Source: Treponema vincentii F0403 (lineage in GTDB: Bacteria; Spirochaetota; Spirochaetia; Treponematales; Treponemataceae). Taken from it: DNA of 64,000 bases. The translations under genes were made by a program, and so were the position numbers. Positions 9,739 through 18,259 of the stretch are shown piece after piece (positions within the stretch are counted from its first letter, which is position 1; each line of letters starts with the position of its first letter). The stretch covers positions 1,822,959 to 1,886,958 of the forward strand of contig NZ_KE332512.1 of NCBI RefSeq assembly GCF_000412995.1. The letters run 5' to 3'. Under the pieces are notes generated by a model. It was not told the origin of the DNA. It searched no databases and worked only from the letters and a program-made list of their open reading frames with translations.

Positions 9739-10190
9739 TGTCTGATTTTATATTGAATGCGCCGAAAGGGGCAAATAAGAAAAAGCGCATTGTCGGCCGC
9801 GGTTCTTCATCCGGTCGGGGAACGACATCAGGTAAAGGAAATAAAGGCCAGAATGCGCGCTCCGGCGGTAAAACGTATATCGGTTTTGAAGGCGGACAAA
9901 TGCCGCTCTATCGCCGTGTTGCGAAAAAGGGCTTTTCCAACTATCCCTTTAAGGAAGAATATTCGGTAGTAAATTTATTTATTATCGATGAAAAATATTC
10001 CGATGGGGAAACCGTTAATAAAGAAACGCTGAAGGCAAAAGGTCTTGTAAAGAAGCAAACTTCTTTGGTAAAAGTGCTTGCTTCCGGAGAGCTTACAAAA
10101 AAATTGACGGTTGATGTAGATAAAGTTTCCGCACAGGCTCAGGCAAAGATTGAAAAAGCCGGCGGGACGGTCGTTAAGCAGAACGGCTAA
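9738..10190 (+). CDS. rplO: 50S ribosomal protein L15
   Basis: 150-residue L15, a late-assembly protein. The N-terminus is the Gly/Arg/Lys-rich RNA-threading segment (GRGSSSGRGTTSGKGNKGQ, then GFEGGQMPLYRR), followed by a globular C-terminal half. The gene directly precedes secY, as in most bacteria. Confidence 0.97.
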   Translation: MSDFILNAPKGANKKKRIVGRGSSSGRGTTSGKGNKGQNARSGGKTYIGFEGGQMPLYRRVAKKGFSNYPFKEEYSVVNLFIIDEKYSDGETVNKETLKAKGLVKKQTSLVKVLASGELTKKLTVDVDKVSAQAQAKIEKAGGTVVKQNG

Positions 10191-10207
10191 GCAGGCGGGC
10201 TTCATAC

Positions 10208-11527
10208 ATGGCTAACAATGCATTTGTAAATGTATTTCGGATAAAAGAATTACGCGACCGTATCCTGTTTACGATTGGAATTTTGATAGTGTTCCGACTC
10301 GGTTCGGTGCTGACTATTCCCGGTATTGATCCCCATGCGCTATCGGCATACTTCCAATCGCAAGTGCGTGGTAATGCCTTTGTCGATTATATGGACTTCT
10401 TTGTCGGCGGGGCATTCTCCAACTTTTCCGTATTCATGCTTGGCGTTATGCCGTATATCTCAACTCAGATTTTGATGCAGCTTGCGTTATTTGTGTTTCC
10501 GAGTTTGAAAAAGATTGCGGAAGATGACGGCGGTCGGAAAAAGATACAGGTATGGACGCGGATCCTTACGGTATTTGTGGCATTGATTCAATCCTATGCA
10601 GTAACCTTCTATGCCTATTCGATACCCGGTGCTATCGTGCTTCAGAGCAGATTTATGTACATCTTTGTTACGATGCTTACCGTAACGACGGGTACGATGA
10701 TAACGGTCTGGCTTGGCGAGCAGATTACAGCGCGCGGTATCGGAAACGGTATTTCGATGATTATCTTTGCCGGTATTATTGTCCGGTTACCACACGCCGT
10801 TTCTCAGATGATCCGACTGGTGCGGCTCGGCGAATTAAACCTTGTCTTTGTCGTTATCGCATTGATTATGTTCGTCGGTATTATCGTTCTGGTTGTTTAT
10901 GAACAGCAAGGACAGCGGAAGATACCGGTGCACTATGCAAAACGGGTTGTCGGACGGAAAATGTACGGCGGACAAAACACCTACATTCCGTTTAAAATCA
11001 ATCCGTCGGGTGTTATTCCGATTATCTTTGCATCATCGTTTTTGACGTTCCCGATTTCGATTGCAACAACGATAGGGCCGAATGTCCGCTGGCTGAACAG
11101 CCTTGCGCAGTTCCTGCGTCCGAACGGATTGTGGTACAATATCTTCTATTTGATCCTTATTGTGTTCTTTGCATATTTTTATACACAGGTTTCATTAAAC
11201 CCCACGGAAATTGCAAAGCAGATAAGGGAAAATGGCGGCTCTATTCCCGGCATTCGAACCGATAAAACCGAGGAATACTTGCAAAGAATTTTAAATCGTT
11301 TGATTTTACCCGGTTCTTTGTATTTGGCACTGATTGCCGTCTTACCGACTGTGATACAGACCATTTTCGGCTTCCCTCAGTCGATTTCGATGCTGATGGG
11401 CGGTACCTCGCTTCTCATCTTGGTTGGTGTTGATCTTGATACCATGAGTCAAATTGAAGCGCAGCTTAAAATGCACCACCATGAGGGATTGGTAAAACGA
11501 GGAAAGCTCAGATCACGGAATCTGTAG
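10208..11527 (+). CDS. secY: protein translocase subunit SecY
   Basis: 439-residue channel subunit of the SecYEG translocase in the inner membrane. Ten membrane segments are expected for the family and hydrophobic stretches fit that. The plug-region block VFRLGSVLTIPGID, the AEDDGGRKKIQVWTRI cytoplasmic loop, the GIGNGISMIIF block and the PTEIAKQIRENGGSIPGIR cytoplasmic loop that contacts the ribosome and SecA are visible. Located between rplO and rpmJ as usual. Confidence 0.97.
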   Translation: MANNAFVNVFRIKELRDRILFTIGILIVFRLGSVLTIPGIDPHALSAYFQSQVRGNAFVDYMDFFVGGAFSNFSVFMLGVMPYISTQILMQLALFVFPSLKKIAEDDGGRKKIQVWTRILTVFVALIQSYAVTFYAYSIPGAIVLQSRFMYIFVTMLTVTTGTMITVWLGEQITARGIGNGISMIIFAGIIVRLPHAVSQMIRLVRLGELNLVFVVIALIMFVGIIVLVVYEQQGQRKIPVHYAKRVVGRKMYGGQNTYIPFKINPSGVIPIIFASSFLTFPISIATTIGPNVRWLNSLAQFLRPNGLWYNIFYLILIVFFAYFYTQVSLNPTEIAKQIRENGGSIPGIRTDKTEEYLQRILNRLILPGSLYLALIAVLPTVIQTIFGFPQSISMLMGGTSLLILVGVDLDTMSQIEAQLKMHHHEGLVKRGKLRSRNL

Positions 11528-11569
11528 TATTTCGGTAAAGGTTATTCTTTTGTTAAGGAGAAAAACAAT

Positions 11570-11683
11570 ATGAAAGTAAGAACCAGCGTAAAGCCTATTT
11601 GCGATAAATGTAAGGTTATTAAACGCAACGGAATTGTGCGGATTATCTGCACTAATCCCAAACATAAGCAGCGCCAAGGCTAA
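11570..11683 (+). CDS. rpmJ: 50S ribosomal protein L36, zinc-binding
   Basis: A 37-residue protein beginning [15 protein letters not shown]. The Cys/Cys/Cys/His zinc ribbon is C11, C14, C27, H32, so this is the C+ form of L36. AAGGAG at 11555-11560 serves as ribosome binding site. It is very short but unmistakable in content and position between secY and rpsM. Confidence 0.95.
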   Translation: MKVRTSVKPICDKCKVIKRNGIVRIICTNPKHKQRQG

Positions 11684-11699
11684 TGGAGGAAACTGAAGA

Positions 11700-12065
11700 A
11701 TGGCTCGTATTTCTGGGGTCGACCTCCCCAATAAACATGTTAATATCGCGTTGACGTATATCTATGGAATATCTCACTCATCTGCAAAAGCAATTTGCGA
11801 AAAATCGAAAATTGATCCGATGCGGATGATCAACGATTTAAATCAGGATGAGCTTGCCGCCATCCGTGCCGTTATCGATCAAGACTATAAGGTTGAAGGC
11901 CGGCTTCGTACCGAAGTTGCTTTGAATATCAAGCGCTTGATGGATATCGGCTGCTATCGCGGTTTGCGGCATCGCAAGGGCTTGCCCGTTCGCGGACAAC
12001 GTACAAGAACTAATTCCCGTACTCGCAAAGGTAAGAAAAAGACCGTTGCAGGTAAGAAGAAGTAA
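11700..12065 (+). CDS. rpsM: 30S ribosomal protein S13
   Basis: 121-residue S13, a 30S head protein forming intersubunit bridges with L5. [20 protein letters not shown] at the N-terminus and the basic C-terminal tail [21 protein letters not shown], which contacts P-site tRNA, are typical. Confidence 0.97.
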   Translation: MARISGVDLPNKHVNIALTYIYGISHSSAKAICEKSKIDPMRMINDLNQDELAAIRAVIDQDYKVEGRLRTEVALNIKRLMDIGCYRGLRHRKGLPVRGQRTRTNSRTRKGKKKTVAGKKK

Positions 12066-12081
12066 TTTTGGAGGATAAGCT

Positions 12082-12465
12082 GTGGCTACAACCGCAAAAA
12101 AACGAAAAGAAAAGAAGAGCGTATATGAAGGAAATGTCTATATTCAGGCAACCTTTAATAATACCATTATTACGATAACCGATTTGAAGGGCAATGCGCT
12201 GTCTTGGGCATCCTCCGGCGGATTGGGATTCAACGGTGCTAAAAAATCTACCCCCTTTGCTGCACAGACAGTCGCGGAAACGGCTGTGCAGCGGGTTCAG
12301 CAGTATGGATTACGGGAAGTTCATGTGTTTGTAAAGGGCCCCGGCGTAGGTCGTGAATCCGCAATCAGAACACTTGGCGTTATGGGACTGAAAGTTCGGT
12401 CTATTAATGACGTAACCCCTATTCCTCATAACGGCTGCCGTCCCCGTAAGACCCGCCGCATCTAA
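12082..12465 (+). CDS. rpsK: 30S ribosomal protein S11
   Basis: 127-residue S11 on the 30S platform. GTG start after GGAGG at 12070-12074. Conserved [20 protein letters not shown] and C-terminal [18 protein letters not shown] are present. Confidence 0.97.
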   Translation: MATTAKKRKEKKSVYEGNVYIQATFNNTIITITDLKGNALSWASSGGLGFNGAKKSTPFAAQTVAETAVQRVQQYGLREVHVFVKGPGVGRESAIRTLGVMGLKVRSINDVTPIPHNGCRPRKTRRI

Positions 12466-12480
12466 TAAAAAGGAGTTTGA

Positions 12481-13536
12481 ATGGCTCGTAAAAATCTTTT
12501 GAAAGGATTCAAAAAACCAAAAGGTCTGGAATTTGCAGCGGATGTCTCAAATGACAGCTATGGTAAATTTACGGCGTCTCCCTTTGAAACAGGCTTCGGC
12601 ACAACGATCGGCAATTGTTTACGGCGTGTTTTGTTGTCTTCAATACAAGGGTATGCTATTTCCGCTGTAAAAATTACCTCTTACGGTGCTGATGATGTGC
12701 CGCATAGTATATCAAGCGAGTTTGAAGCAATTCCAAACGTAACCGAAGACACGATGGAGGTTTTGAATAACCTTAAACAAATGCGGCTGCGGCTGCCGAA
12801 CGAGATTGAACAAGATACCTTTTTGTTTGATTTCAAAGGCCCCTGCTCCGTTAAAGCAGCCGATTTTGCGAAACCCGGTCAGCTTGAGATTTTATCCGGT
12901 GATCTCCATATTATGGAGTTGATGGAAAATGCTCATGTTGAATTGGAGGTTCAAGTTGATTTCGGCCGCGGTTATGTACCGGCGGAAACCAATGAGAAAT
13001 ACGTTGAAGTTGTCGGAACAATTTCGCTGGATACTATCTTTAGTCCGGTACGGAAGGTTAGCTATGAAATTCAGCCGTGCAGAGTAGGGCAGCGTAACGA
13101 TTACGATAAGCTTGTGCTTGAAATCTGGACGGACGGAACCATACGGCCTGAGGATGCATTAGCGGAAGCTGCTAAGATCGCAAAAGAGCATTTTACCGTT
13201 TTTGTGAACTTCAACGAAAATGAGTTACTCAGCGACGATGAAGCGGACGAAAGCGATGAAATGATAAAGCAGCTGCTTGATACGCCGATAACCGAACTTG
13301 ATCTTTCCGTGCGGGCTTCCAATTGTTTGAAAAACGCAAACGTTTCAACAATCCGCGATTTGACAATGATGACCGAGGATGAAATTTCGAAAACTCGAAA
13401 CGTTGGAAAGAAGAGTTTGCAGGAAATACAAGAAAAATTAGCGGAACGTAATTTGAGTTTGGGTATGACTGATTACAGTCATTTAAAAAATTCGATCAAG
13501 TTATCGAGACAGAAGGAAGAAACAGATGAAGCATAA
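12481..13536 (+). CDS. rpoA: DNA-directed RNA polymerase subunit alpha
   Basis: 351-residue alpha subunit. The N-terminal assembly domain (about 1-235) includes [27 protein letters not shown] Glu/Asp-rich linker (about 250-262, [10 protein letters not shown]) precedes the C-terminal domain (about 270-335), whose [21 protein letters not shown] and [14 protein letters not shown] helices bind UP elements and activators. The stop overlaps rplQ by 11 bases. Confidence 0.97.
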   Translation: MARKNLLKGFKKPKGLEFAADVSNDSYGKFTASPFETGFGTTIGNCLRRVLLSSIQGYAISAVKITSYGADDVPHSISSEFEAIPNVTEDTMEVLNNLKQMRLRLPNEIEQDTFLFDFKGPCSVKAADFAKPGQLEILSGDLHIMELMENAHVELEVQVDFGRGYVPAETNEKYVEVVGTISLDTIFSPVRKVSYEIQPCRVGQRNDYDKLVLEIWTDGTIRPEDALAEAAKIAKEHFTVFVNFNENELLSDDEADESDEMIKQLLDTPITELDLSVRASNCLKNANVSTIRDLTMMTEDEISKTRNVGKKSLQEIQEKLAERNLSLGMTDYSHLKNSIKLSRQKEETDEA

Positions 13537-13969
13537 AAACGGCTTTAATCCGCTTTCACGTACCAGTGCACATCGCCGCGCATTGCACCGTAACATGGTT
13601 ACATCACTGTTTAAGTACGAGCGGATTACTACGACAAAACAGAAGGCGATGGAAATTCGGCGCACTGCAGAAAAACTTATTACCCGTGCTAAAGTCGATT
13701 CGGTTCATAACCGGCGGCAGGCTGCAACCTATATTTGGGATGAGGCTATCTTGAATAAATTGTTTACCGACATCGGTCCGCGTATGAAGGATCGGAACGG
13801 CGGATATACTCGCGTACTTAAATTAGGGCTGCGTGAGGGTGATGCCGCACAGGTCGCAATTTTAGAGCTGGTTGACTATACGCTCGATAAGAGCACAAAG
13901 AAGTCGGCAGATGCAAAGAAAGACGGTGCAGACAAGAGTGCTGCAAAGTCAAAGGCGGCGGAGGGCTAA
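13526..13969 (+). CDS. rplQ: 50S ribosomal protein L17
   Basis: 147-residue L17 located at the tunnel exit. The core [22 protein letters not shown] is typical. The family is usually 115-130 residues; here a Lys/Ala-rich tail of about 25 residues ([22 protein letters not shown]) is added. The start overlaps the rpoA end by 11 bases. Confidence 0.96.
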   Translation: MKHKNGFNPLSRTSAHRRALHRNMVTSLFKYERITTTKQKAMEIRRTAEKLITRAKVDSVHNRRQAATYIWDEAILNKLFTDIGPRMKDRNGGYTRVLKLGLREGDAAQVAILELVDYTLDKSTKKSADAKKDGADKSAAKSKAAEG

Positions 13970-13972
13970 ACT

Positions 13973-14161
13973 ATGTCGAAAGCGCATCGCGGAAAGGGAA
14001 TTAAAAGCGTTCCCAATCATGGACGGGGAACATGCCCCGTAACCGGTCAGACCGGTGTTAAACTGTTGTACGAGCAGGAGATTGACGGAAAAAAGGTCAA
14101 TATCTCTAAAGTCGGCCGTGCAATGCTGAAAAACAAGAAGGCTGCGGAAGCCAAGGCGTAA
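13973..14161 (+). CDS. 62-residue basic protein of unknown function at the end of the alpha operon
   Basis: Starts 3 bases after rplQ, so it belongs to the ribosomal transcript. The product is small, strongly basic and hydrophilic with no membrane segment. Features: an N-terminal HRGKGIKSVPNHGRGTCP segment with the only cysteine, a TGQTGVKLLYEQEIDGKKV stretch and an Ala/Lys-rich tail. I do not recognise a named family. Composition, length and position suggest a ribosome-associated protein peculiar to spirochaetes (inference). It is followed by a strong terminator. Confidence 0.8.
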   Translation: MSKAHRGKGIKSVPNHGRGTCPVTGQTGVKLLYEQEIDGKKVNISKVGRAMLKNKKAAEAKA

Positions 14162-14176
14162 ATAACGCTACGCTCT

Positions 14177-14207
14177 AAAAAACGCTCGCTCTGCCGAGCG
14201 TTTTTTT
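14177..14207 (+). terminator. intrinsic terminator of the ribosomal superoperon
   Basis: Stem AACGCTCG (14181-14188) / CGAGCGTT (14195-14202), loop CTCTGC, extended by an A-tract on the 5' side and T7 on the 3' side. It is the only strong terminator-like signal after rpsJ, so the whole block 1073-14161 may be one transcript. Confidence 0.9.
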
Positions 14208-14239
14208 ATGCCCTATTGTTTTGCCGATACGAAAGAAAA
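14208..14239. repeat. direct repeat, left copy, flanking the toxin-antitoxin pair
   Basis: 32 bases (ATGCCCTATTG, TTTT, then GCCGATACGAAAGAAAA). The right copy is at 15011-15043 and differs by one substitution and one extra T. Between the copies lies an AT-richer segment with the toxin-antitoxin genes. Confidence 0.85.
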
Positions 14240-14330
14240 TGTCTTTATATGCAGTCGATGTGTTTTTTCTGCCTGTTTATGAATTGGTTTGATAGTATAT
14301 CTTTTTTTCGATGCTACTCGATATAGCTAC

Positions 14331-14359
14331 TTGACAGATATATCTTAACAACAGATAAT
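14331..14359 (+). promoter_or_regulatory. sigma70-type promoter of the toxin-antitoxin operon
   Basis: TTGACA (14331-14336), 17-base spacer, GATAAT (14354-14359). The start codon follows only 6 bases later and no Shine-Dalgarno is present, so transcription should begin at or next to the ATG (leaderless). Confidence 0.75.
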
Positions 14360-14365
14360 AGAATT

Positions 14366-14647
14366 ATGATTAAATCATTTGCAGATTCAGAAACGGAAAA
14401 AATCTGGAAAGGCTATAAATCGTCTAAGCTTCCGCCTGAAATACATAAGAGAGCATTTGCTAAATTATTGATTATTAATTCAGCGGAAAAAGAAGATGAT
14501 TTAAGAATTCCACCGGGAAATAAATTTGAACATCTGCTTGGAGATTTAAAAGACTATTATTCCATAAGAATAAATAATCAATGGAGAATACAGTTTAAGT
14601 TTCTAAACAATGAAGCTTACGAAGTACAGATTGTGGATTATCACTAA
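14366..14647 (+). CDS. higB: HigB-type toxin (RelE superfamily)
   Basis: 93 residues, read as the toxin of a type II toxin-antitoxin pair. HigB toxins are ribosome-dependent mRNA interferases. Family features visible: FADSETEKIWKGY near the start, the RIPPGNKFEHLLGDLKDYYSIRINNQWRI block and a C-terminal VQIVDYH. Toxin precedes antitoxin, the order typical of HigBA. The pair is AT-richer than its neighbours and lies between two direct repeats, which points to acquisition. Confidence 0.88.
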   Translation: MIKSFADSETEKIWKGYKSSKLPPEIHKRAFAKLLIINSAEKEDDLRIPPGNKFEHLLGDLKDYYSIRINNQWRIQFKFLNNEAYEVQIVDYH

Positions 14648-14660
14648 ACGGAGGTGCGCT

Positions 14661-14960
14661 ATGGATGAAAGATTTGAATTACCAACAGTTGGTGAAATTT
14701 TACTAGAAGAGTTTCTCGAACCTTTAAATATTACTTCGTATAGACTTTCAAAAGATTTAGGGGTTTCTTCCAGTTCAATTTTGGATTTAGTTCATGGGAA
14801 AAGAAAAATAACCGTTGAAATGGCTCTAAGGTTTTCTAAATACTTTGGAACAACTTCTAAGTTTTGGCTTAATATGCAGAATGAATTGGATTTAAGAGAA
14901 GCGGAGTTAAAACTTGTACATGATTTGGAGAAAATTCCACATTGTAAGCAGATAGCATAA
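14661..14960 (+). CDS. higA: HigA-type antitoxin, XRE-family HTH
   Basis: 99 residues with a helix-turn-helix (about 28-60: SYRLSKDLGVSSSSILDLVHGKRKITVEMALRFSKYFG), matching HigA/VapI-like antitoxins. It should neutralise the toxin and repress the operon. GAGGTG upstream supports the ATG at 14661; a longer in-frame extension overlaps the toxin gene. The gap to higB is 13 bases. No clear operator palindrome could be picked out at the promoter. Confidence 0.88.
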   Translation: MDERFELPTVGEILLEEFLEPLNITSYRLSKDLGVSSSSILDLVHGKRKITVEMALRFSKYFGTTSKFWLNMQNELDLREAELKLVHDLEKIPHCKQIA

Positions 14961-14977
14961 TAGCCGTTTTCAACCTG

Positions 14978-15005
14978 ATGACTGGGCGAGTCCGGTTGCA
15001 GGTTA
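14978..15005. other. short imperfect hairpin after higA
   Basis: AACC / GGTT outer arms and GACT / AGTC inner arms around GGGCG, without a T-tract. It may mark the 3' end of the toxin-antitoxin mRNA; support is weak. Confidence 0.3.
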
Positions 15006-15010
15006 TATGA

Positions 15011-15043
15011 ATGTCCTATTGTTTTTGCCGATACGAAAGAAAA
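15011..15043. repeat. direct repeat, right copy, flanking the toxin-antitoxin pair
   Basis: 33 bases nearly identical to 14208-14239. This copy leads directly into the start of the methyltransferase gene and is probably the native upstream sequence of that gene. Confidence 0.85.
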
Positions 15044-15050
15044 GACTACT

Positions 15051-16193
15051 ATGATGATGGATTTATGTAAGATCGCCGCTGCAGAGGTATATGGTGCCGT
15101 TTGTAAGCTGACCGGTAAGGCATGGATACCGGTAAAAGGTTTTGAGCGGCATTTGGATGAAGAGTTGGCTTTGCAGGCGGGCGGTGTGGCTGGGCATACC
15201 CGGCGCTTTCTTTCTAACGGCTCTGCCGATTCCGGATTAAACGATACGGCCGCTCCAGTGAGCAGGCTTGTGTATTGTGAAGAGATAGAGCGGGAAGTAT
15301 TTTGGAAGCAGCTGTGCTGGGAAGAACCGTTTGTGATGCGTTTCCGCAGTATCGGAGAAGCGGCGGAATTGTTGCGGGCTATTCAGCGGAATTGGGCGCA
15401 CTATCCGCTCAACTGCTTTAGACGGGCGGAACTTATCGGGGAAAAACTTCCGTACATCAGTAAAAAAGAAAAACAGTACCCCTATACGGTGCCGCTTACC
15501 GGCATGGGGGTGTGGTCGCTGTTGGATGAACATACGCTGATTGCTTCCGCAAAAACATCGTCGCCGTTTCCGCTCGGGGTTATCCGCTTTGCCGAAGATC
15601 ATCAAAATCCGCCGAGCCGAGCCTATCTTAAATTATGGGAAGCCTTAACACTGTTGGATTTTTACTATCGGCGTGCTGCTGAAATCTCTTTCCAGCCTGC
15701 AAAAACACGCGTCGCTGAAGCGCACCTACTGTCTACGCCATCGGTACCGGCGGATTGGGCATTACCGCAGGCGGGGGCGCGTTGCGTTGATGCGGGGGCT
15801 TGTCCCGGCGGCTGGACATGGGTGCTGAACAATCTGGGGGCGGAAATAACCGCTATAGACCGGAGCCCGCTGGCGGATTTTTTGATGCGGGAACCGCGGA
15901 TTACGTTTATGCAGCATGATGCGTTTACGTTAAACCCGGAAAGCCTCGGCACGCAGGATTGGGTATTTTCCGATGTGATCTGCTATCCGCCGCGTTTACT
16001 TGAATGGGTTGAACGGTGGCGGGCGAGCGGTCTTTGTTCAAAATTTGTCTGCACCATTAAAATGCAGGGCGCTCCCGATTTTGATACGATACGGCGATTT
16101 GCGCAGTTTCCTCATTCAAAAATCGTCCATCTTACTGCAAACAAGCACGAACTGACATGGCTGTGCGCACCGTTTATCGATATCAATAAATAA
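15051..16193 (+). CDS. rlmM: RlmM-like SAM-dependent rRNA 2'-O-methyltransferase
   Basis: 380 residues. The C-terminal two thirds is a Rossmann-fold methyltransferase with the SAM motif VDAGACPGGWTWVL near residue 245, the acidic loop ITAIDRSPL and a DWVFSDVICYPPRLLEW block. Lys-Asp-Lys-Glu candidates are present (last ones in VCTIKMQG and TANKHELTWLCAP). RlmM of E. coli (366 aa) methylates C2498 of 23S rRNA; same architecture and length argue for that role, but the target is inference. Three ATGs lie in a row at 15051-15059 with no clear ribosome site. Confidence 0.75.
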   Translation: MMMDLCKIAAAEVYGAVCKLTGKAWIPVKGFERHLDEELALQAGGVAGHTRRFLSNGSADSGLNDTAAPVSRLVYCEEIEREVFWKQLCWEEPFVMRFRSIGEAAELLRAIQRNWAHYPLNCFRRAELIGEKLPYISKKEKQYPYTVPLTGMGVWSLLDEHTLIASAKTSSPFPLGVIRFAEDHQNPPSRAYLKLWEALTLLDFYYRRAAEISFQPAKTRVAEAHLLSTPSVPADWALPQAGARCVDAGACPGGWTWVLNNLGAEITAIDRSPLADFLMREPRITFMQHDAFTLNPESLGTQDWVFSDVICYPPRLLEWVERWRASGLCSKFVCTIKMQGAPDFDTIRRFAQFPHSKIVHLTANKHELTWLCAPFIDINK

Positions 16194-16221
16194 GACTATA
16201 GAAAAAAATATCCGTTTTAAG

Positions 16222-16227
16222 TATACT
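16222..16227 (+). promoter_or_regulatory. -10 element TATACT upstream of mgtE
   Basis: TATACT lies 11 bases before the mgtE ATG and no Shine-Dalgarno is visible. No good -35 hexamer was found at 17 bases. If used, the 5' leader would be only about 4-5 bases. Confidence 0.4.
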
Positions 16228-16238
16228 ACCGGTTAATT

Positions 16239-17588
16239 ATGGAAGATAAAACGCAGGAAATGGAGCGGATTCAAGAACTGCTCGACAATAAGCACTATAC
16301 AGCCTTAATTGCGGAACTCGCCGAGATGAATGCGGTCGATGTGGCTGAGATATTAGACAAAGAAAATGCGGCAAATGCAGTGATTCTTTTTAGAATGCTT
16401 CCCAAAGATCTTGCGGCAGAAGTATTTGCCCTTCTTTCGAGCGAACAGCAAAGCGCGTTTATTTCATCGATTACGGATAAGGAACTCGGCCCTATTTTAG
16501 ATGAGCTTGCTTTTGACGATATCGTCGACCTTGTGGAAGAGATGCCCGCCAATGCCGTACGGAAAATTTTAGCGAACTCCGGAGAGGAGGAACGCAAGCT
16601 TATTAATCAATTCCTTAAATACCCGCCCGACTCTGCTGGCAGCCTGATGACAATTGAATACGTCAGCCTTAAAAAAAATATGACGGTGAAACAGGCGCTG
16701 GACTATATCAGAGAGACGGGACTCAAAAAAGAAACGATTTATACCTGCTATGTTACCGATGCCAATAGGGTACTTGAAGGTATCGTGTCATTAAAAGAGC
16801 TTGTATTGGCGCCCGAACAGGAGCTTATCGAAAATATTTTTGAAAGCGAGTGTATCTATGTGAATACGCATGACGATCAGGAGAGCGTCGTCGCAGTTTT
16901 TAAAAAGTATGCGTTCCTTGCCCTACCCGTTGTCGATGCCGAAAAACGGCTGATCGGTATTATCACCGTTGACGACGTGATGGACGTTATGGAGCAGGAG
17001 GCTACCGAAGACTTCCAGATCATGGCCGCTATGCAGCCGTCAGAGGACGCTTACTTGAACACCGGTGTATTTACGCTTGCCAAGCACCGTATCGGATGGC
17101 TGATGCTCCTGATGGTTTCGGAAACTTTTACCGGTAGGATTATCGAACATTATACCGAATTATTGGCGCGTTTAACCATTCTTACTTCTTTTATTCCTAT
17201 GCTGATGGATACCGGCGGAAATTCGGGAAGTCAATCATCGACATTGGTTATCCGCGGACTTGCAACCGGCGAAATCCAGTTGCGCGATTGGGCAAAAGTA
17301 TTATGGAAAGAATTACGCATTGCGATCATGGTAGGCTCCCTGCTTGGACTAACTATTTTTGTAAAATCGTATTTCTTAGATAGAAAACCGCTCCTCATTT
17401 CCGCAAGCGTCGGGTTAACTCTTATCGTAACCGTTACGATTGCAAAACTTACCGGCGGCCTATTACCTATTCTTGCAAAAAAACTCCACATGGATCCCGC
17501 AATTATGGCAGGCCCGCTCATCACTACGATTGTGGATGCGGTCAGTCTTATCGTGTATTTTAGAATTGCAGGGCTCTTGTTGTTTTAG
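16239..17588 (+). CDS. mgtE: magnesium transporter MgtE
   Basis: 449 residues with the MgtE layout: an N-terminal alpha-helical domain (about 1-130) with AEILDKENAANAVILFRMLPKDLAAEVF, tandem CBS domains (about 135-260, ending GIITVDDVMDVMEQEATED), then five membrane helices. The pore-region block SFIPMLMDTGGNSGSQSSTLVIRGLATGEI is intact. In the family, Mg2+ bound between the N and CBS domains closes the channel when internal Mg2+ is high. Three bases separate its stop from the next frame, suggesting an operon. Confidence 0.95.
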   Translation: MEDKTQEMERIQELLDNKHYTALIAELAEMNAVDVAEILDKENAANAVILFRMLPKDLAAEVFALLSSEQQSAFISSITDKELGPILDELAFDDIVDLVEEMPANAVRKILANSGEEERKLINQFLKYPPDSAGSLMTIEYVSLKKNMTVKQALDYIRETGLKKETIYTCYVTDANRVLEGIVSLKELVLAPEQELIENIFESECIYVNTHDDQESVVAVFKKYAFLALPVVDAEKRLIGIITVDDVMDVMEQEATEDFQIMAAMQPSEDAYLNTGVFTLAKHRIGWLMLLMVSETFTGRIIEHYTELLARLTILTSFIPMLMDTGGNSGSQSSTLVIRGLATGEIQLRDWAKVLWKELRIAIMVGSLLGLTIFVKSYFLDRKPLLISASVGLTLIVTVTIAKLTGGLLPILAKKLHMDPAIMAGPLITTIVDAVSLIVYFRIAGLLLF

Positions 17589-17591
17589 GAC

Positions 17592-18239
17592 TTGAGTATT
17601 TACCGGTCTTATATGAAATGGTTTGAACGCTTCCGCTACCGTACTTTTTCTCAGACAGCCTCTGTAGAGGAACTGTTGGTGGAAGTTTTTAGAAAGACTA
17701 TCCACTTATCATCGGCTTTAACGGTTGTTTTTGCGGAGCGCTGGTATACGCTTACTATTGCCGGTATTGTTGGTATCAGTATACTCTACTGCGTTTCGGA
17801 ATTTCTCCGTATGCACGGACATGGACTTTACATCATCTCGAATATTACCCGTTATGCCTCCCGTGCACGCGATAAGGGGCGATTCGTTTTAGGCCCGCTG
17901 ACACTTGCCGGAGGGGTTCTTGCAGCATTGCTCCTTTTCCCGATACATACGGCAAAAATCGCTATCTTTGCGCTTGCATTTGGGGACGGTCTTGCAAGTC
18001 TTGTTGGGAAGCGGTTCGGCAAAATCCGCTTAGCATTTTTTAAGGACAAAACGGTTGCAGGAAGTTTAACCTGCTTTGCAGCTGTGTTTCTTTCGTCCCT
18101 TGCCGTCAGCGGGAGTTTTTGGAAAAGCCTGTTGCTCGGTATCGCGGGCGCCGGTATCGAAATGCTTCCGCTTAAAGATTACGATAATCTTTTAATACCG
18201 ATAATCATCGGCTATATTGCCTTATTTCTCCATGCCTAA
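17592..18239 (+). CDS. polyprenol/phytol-kinase-like CTP-dependent lipid kinase
   Basis: 215 residues (TTG start coupled to mgtE; an ATG at 17613 is an alternative). Several hydrophobic helices carry the signature of the SEC59/DGK1/VTE5 group: FGDGLASLVGKRFGKIRL followed by KTVAGSLTCF, and LPLKDYDNLLIPI near the end. Characterised members phosphorylate dolichol, diacylglycerol or phytol using CTP at a membrane. The substrate cannot be read from sequence. Confidence 0.7.
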   Translation: MSIYRSYMKWFERFRYRTFSQTASVEELLVEVFRKTIHLSSALTVVFAERWYTLTIAGIVGISILYCVSEFLRMHGHGLYIISNITRYASRARDKGRFVLGPLTLAGGVLAALLLFPIHTAKIAIFALAFGDGLASLVGKRFGKIRLAFFKDKTVAGSLTCFAAVFLSSLAVSGSFWKSLLLGIAGAGIEMLPLKDYDNLLIPIIIGYIALFLHA

Positions 18240-18259
18240 TTTTTGCAAAGCCTCGCCCG

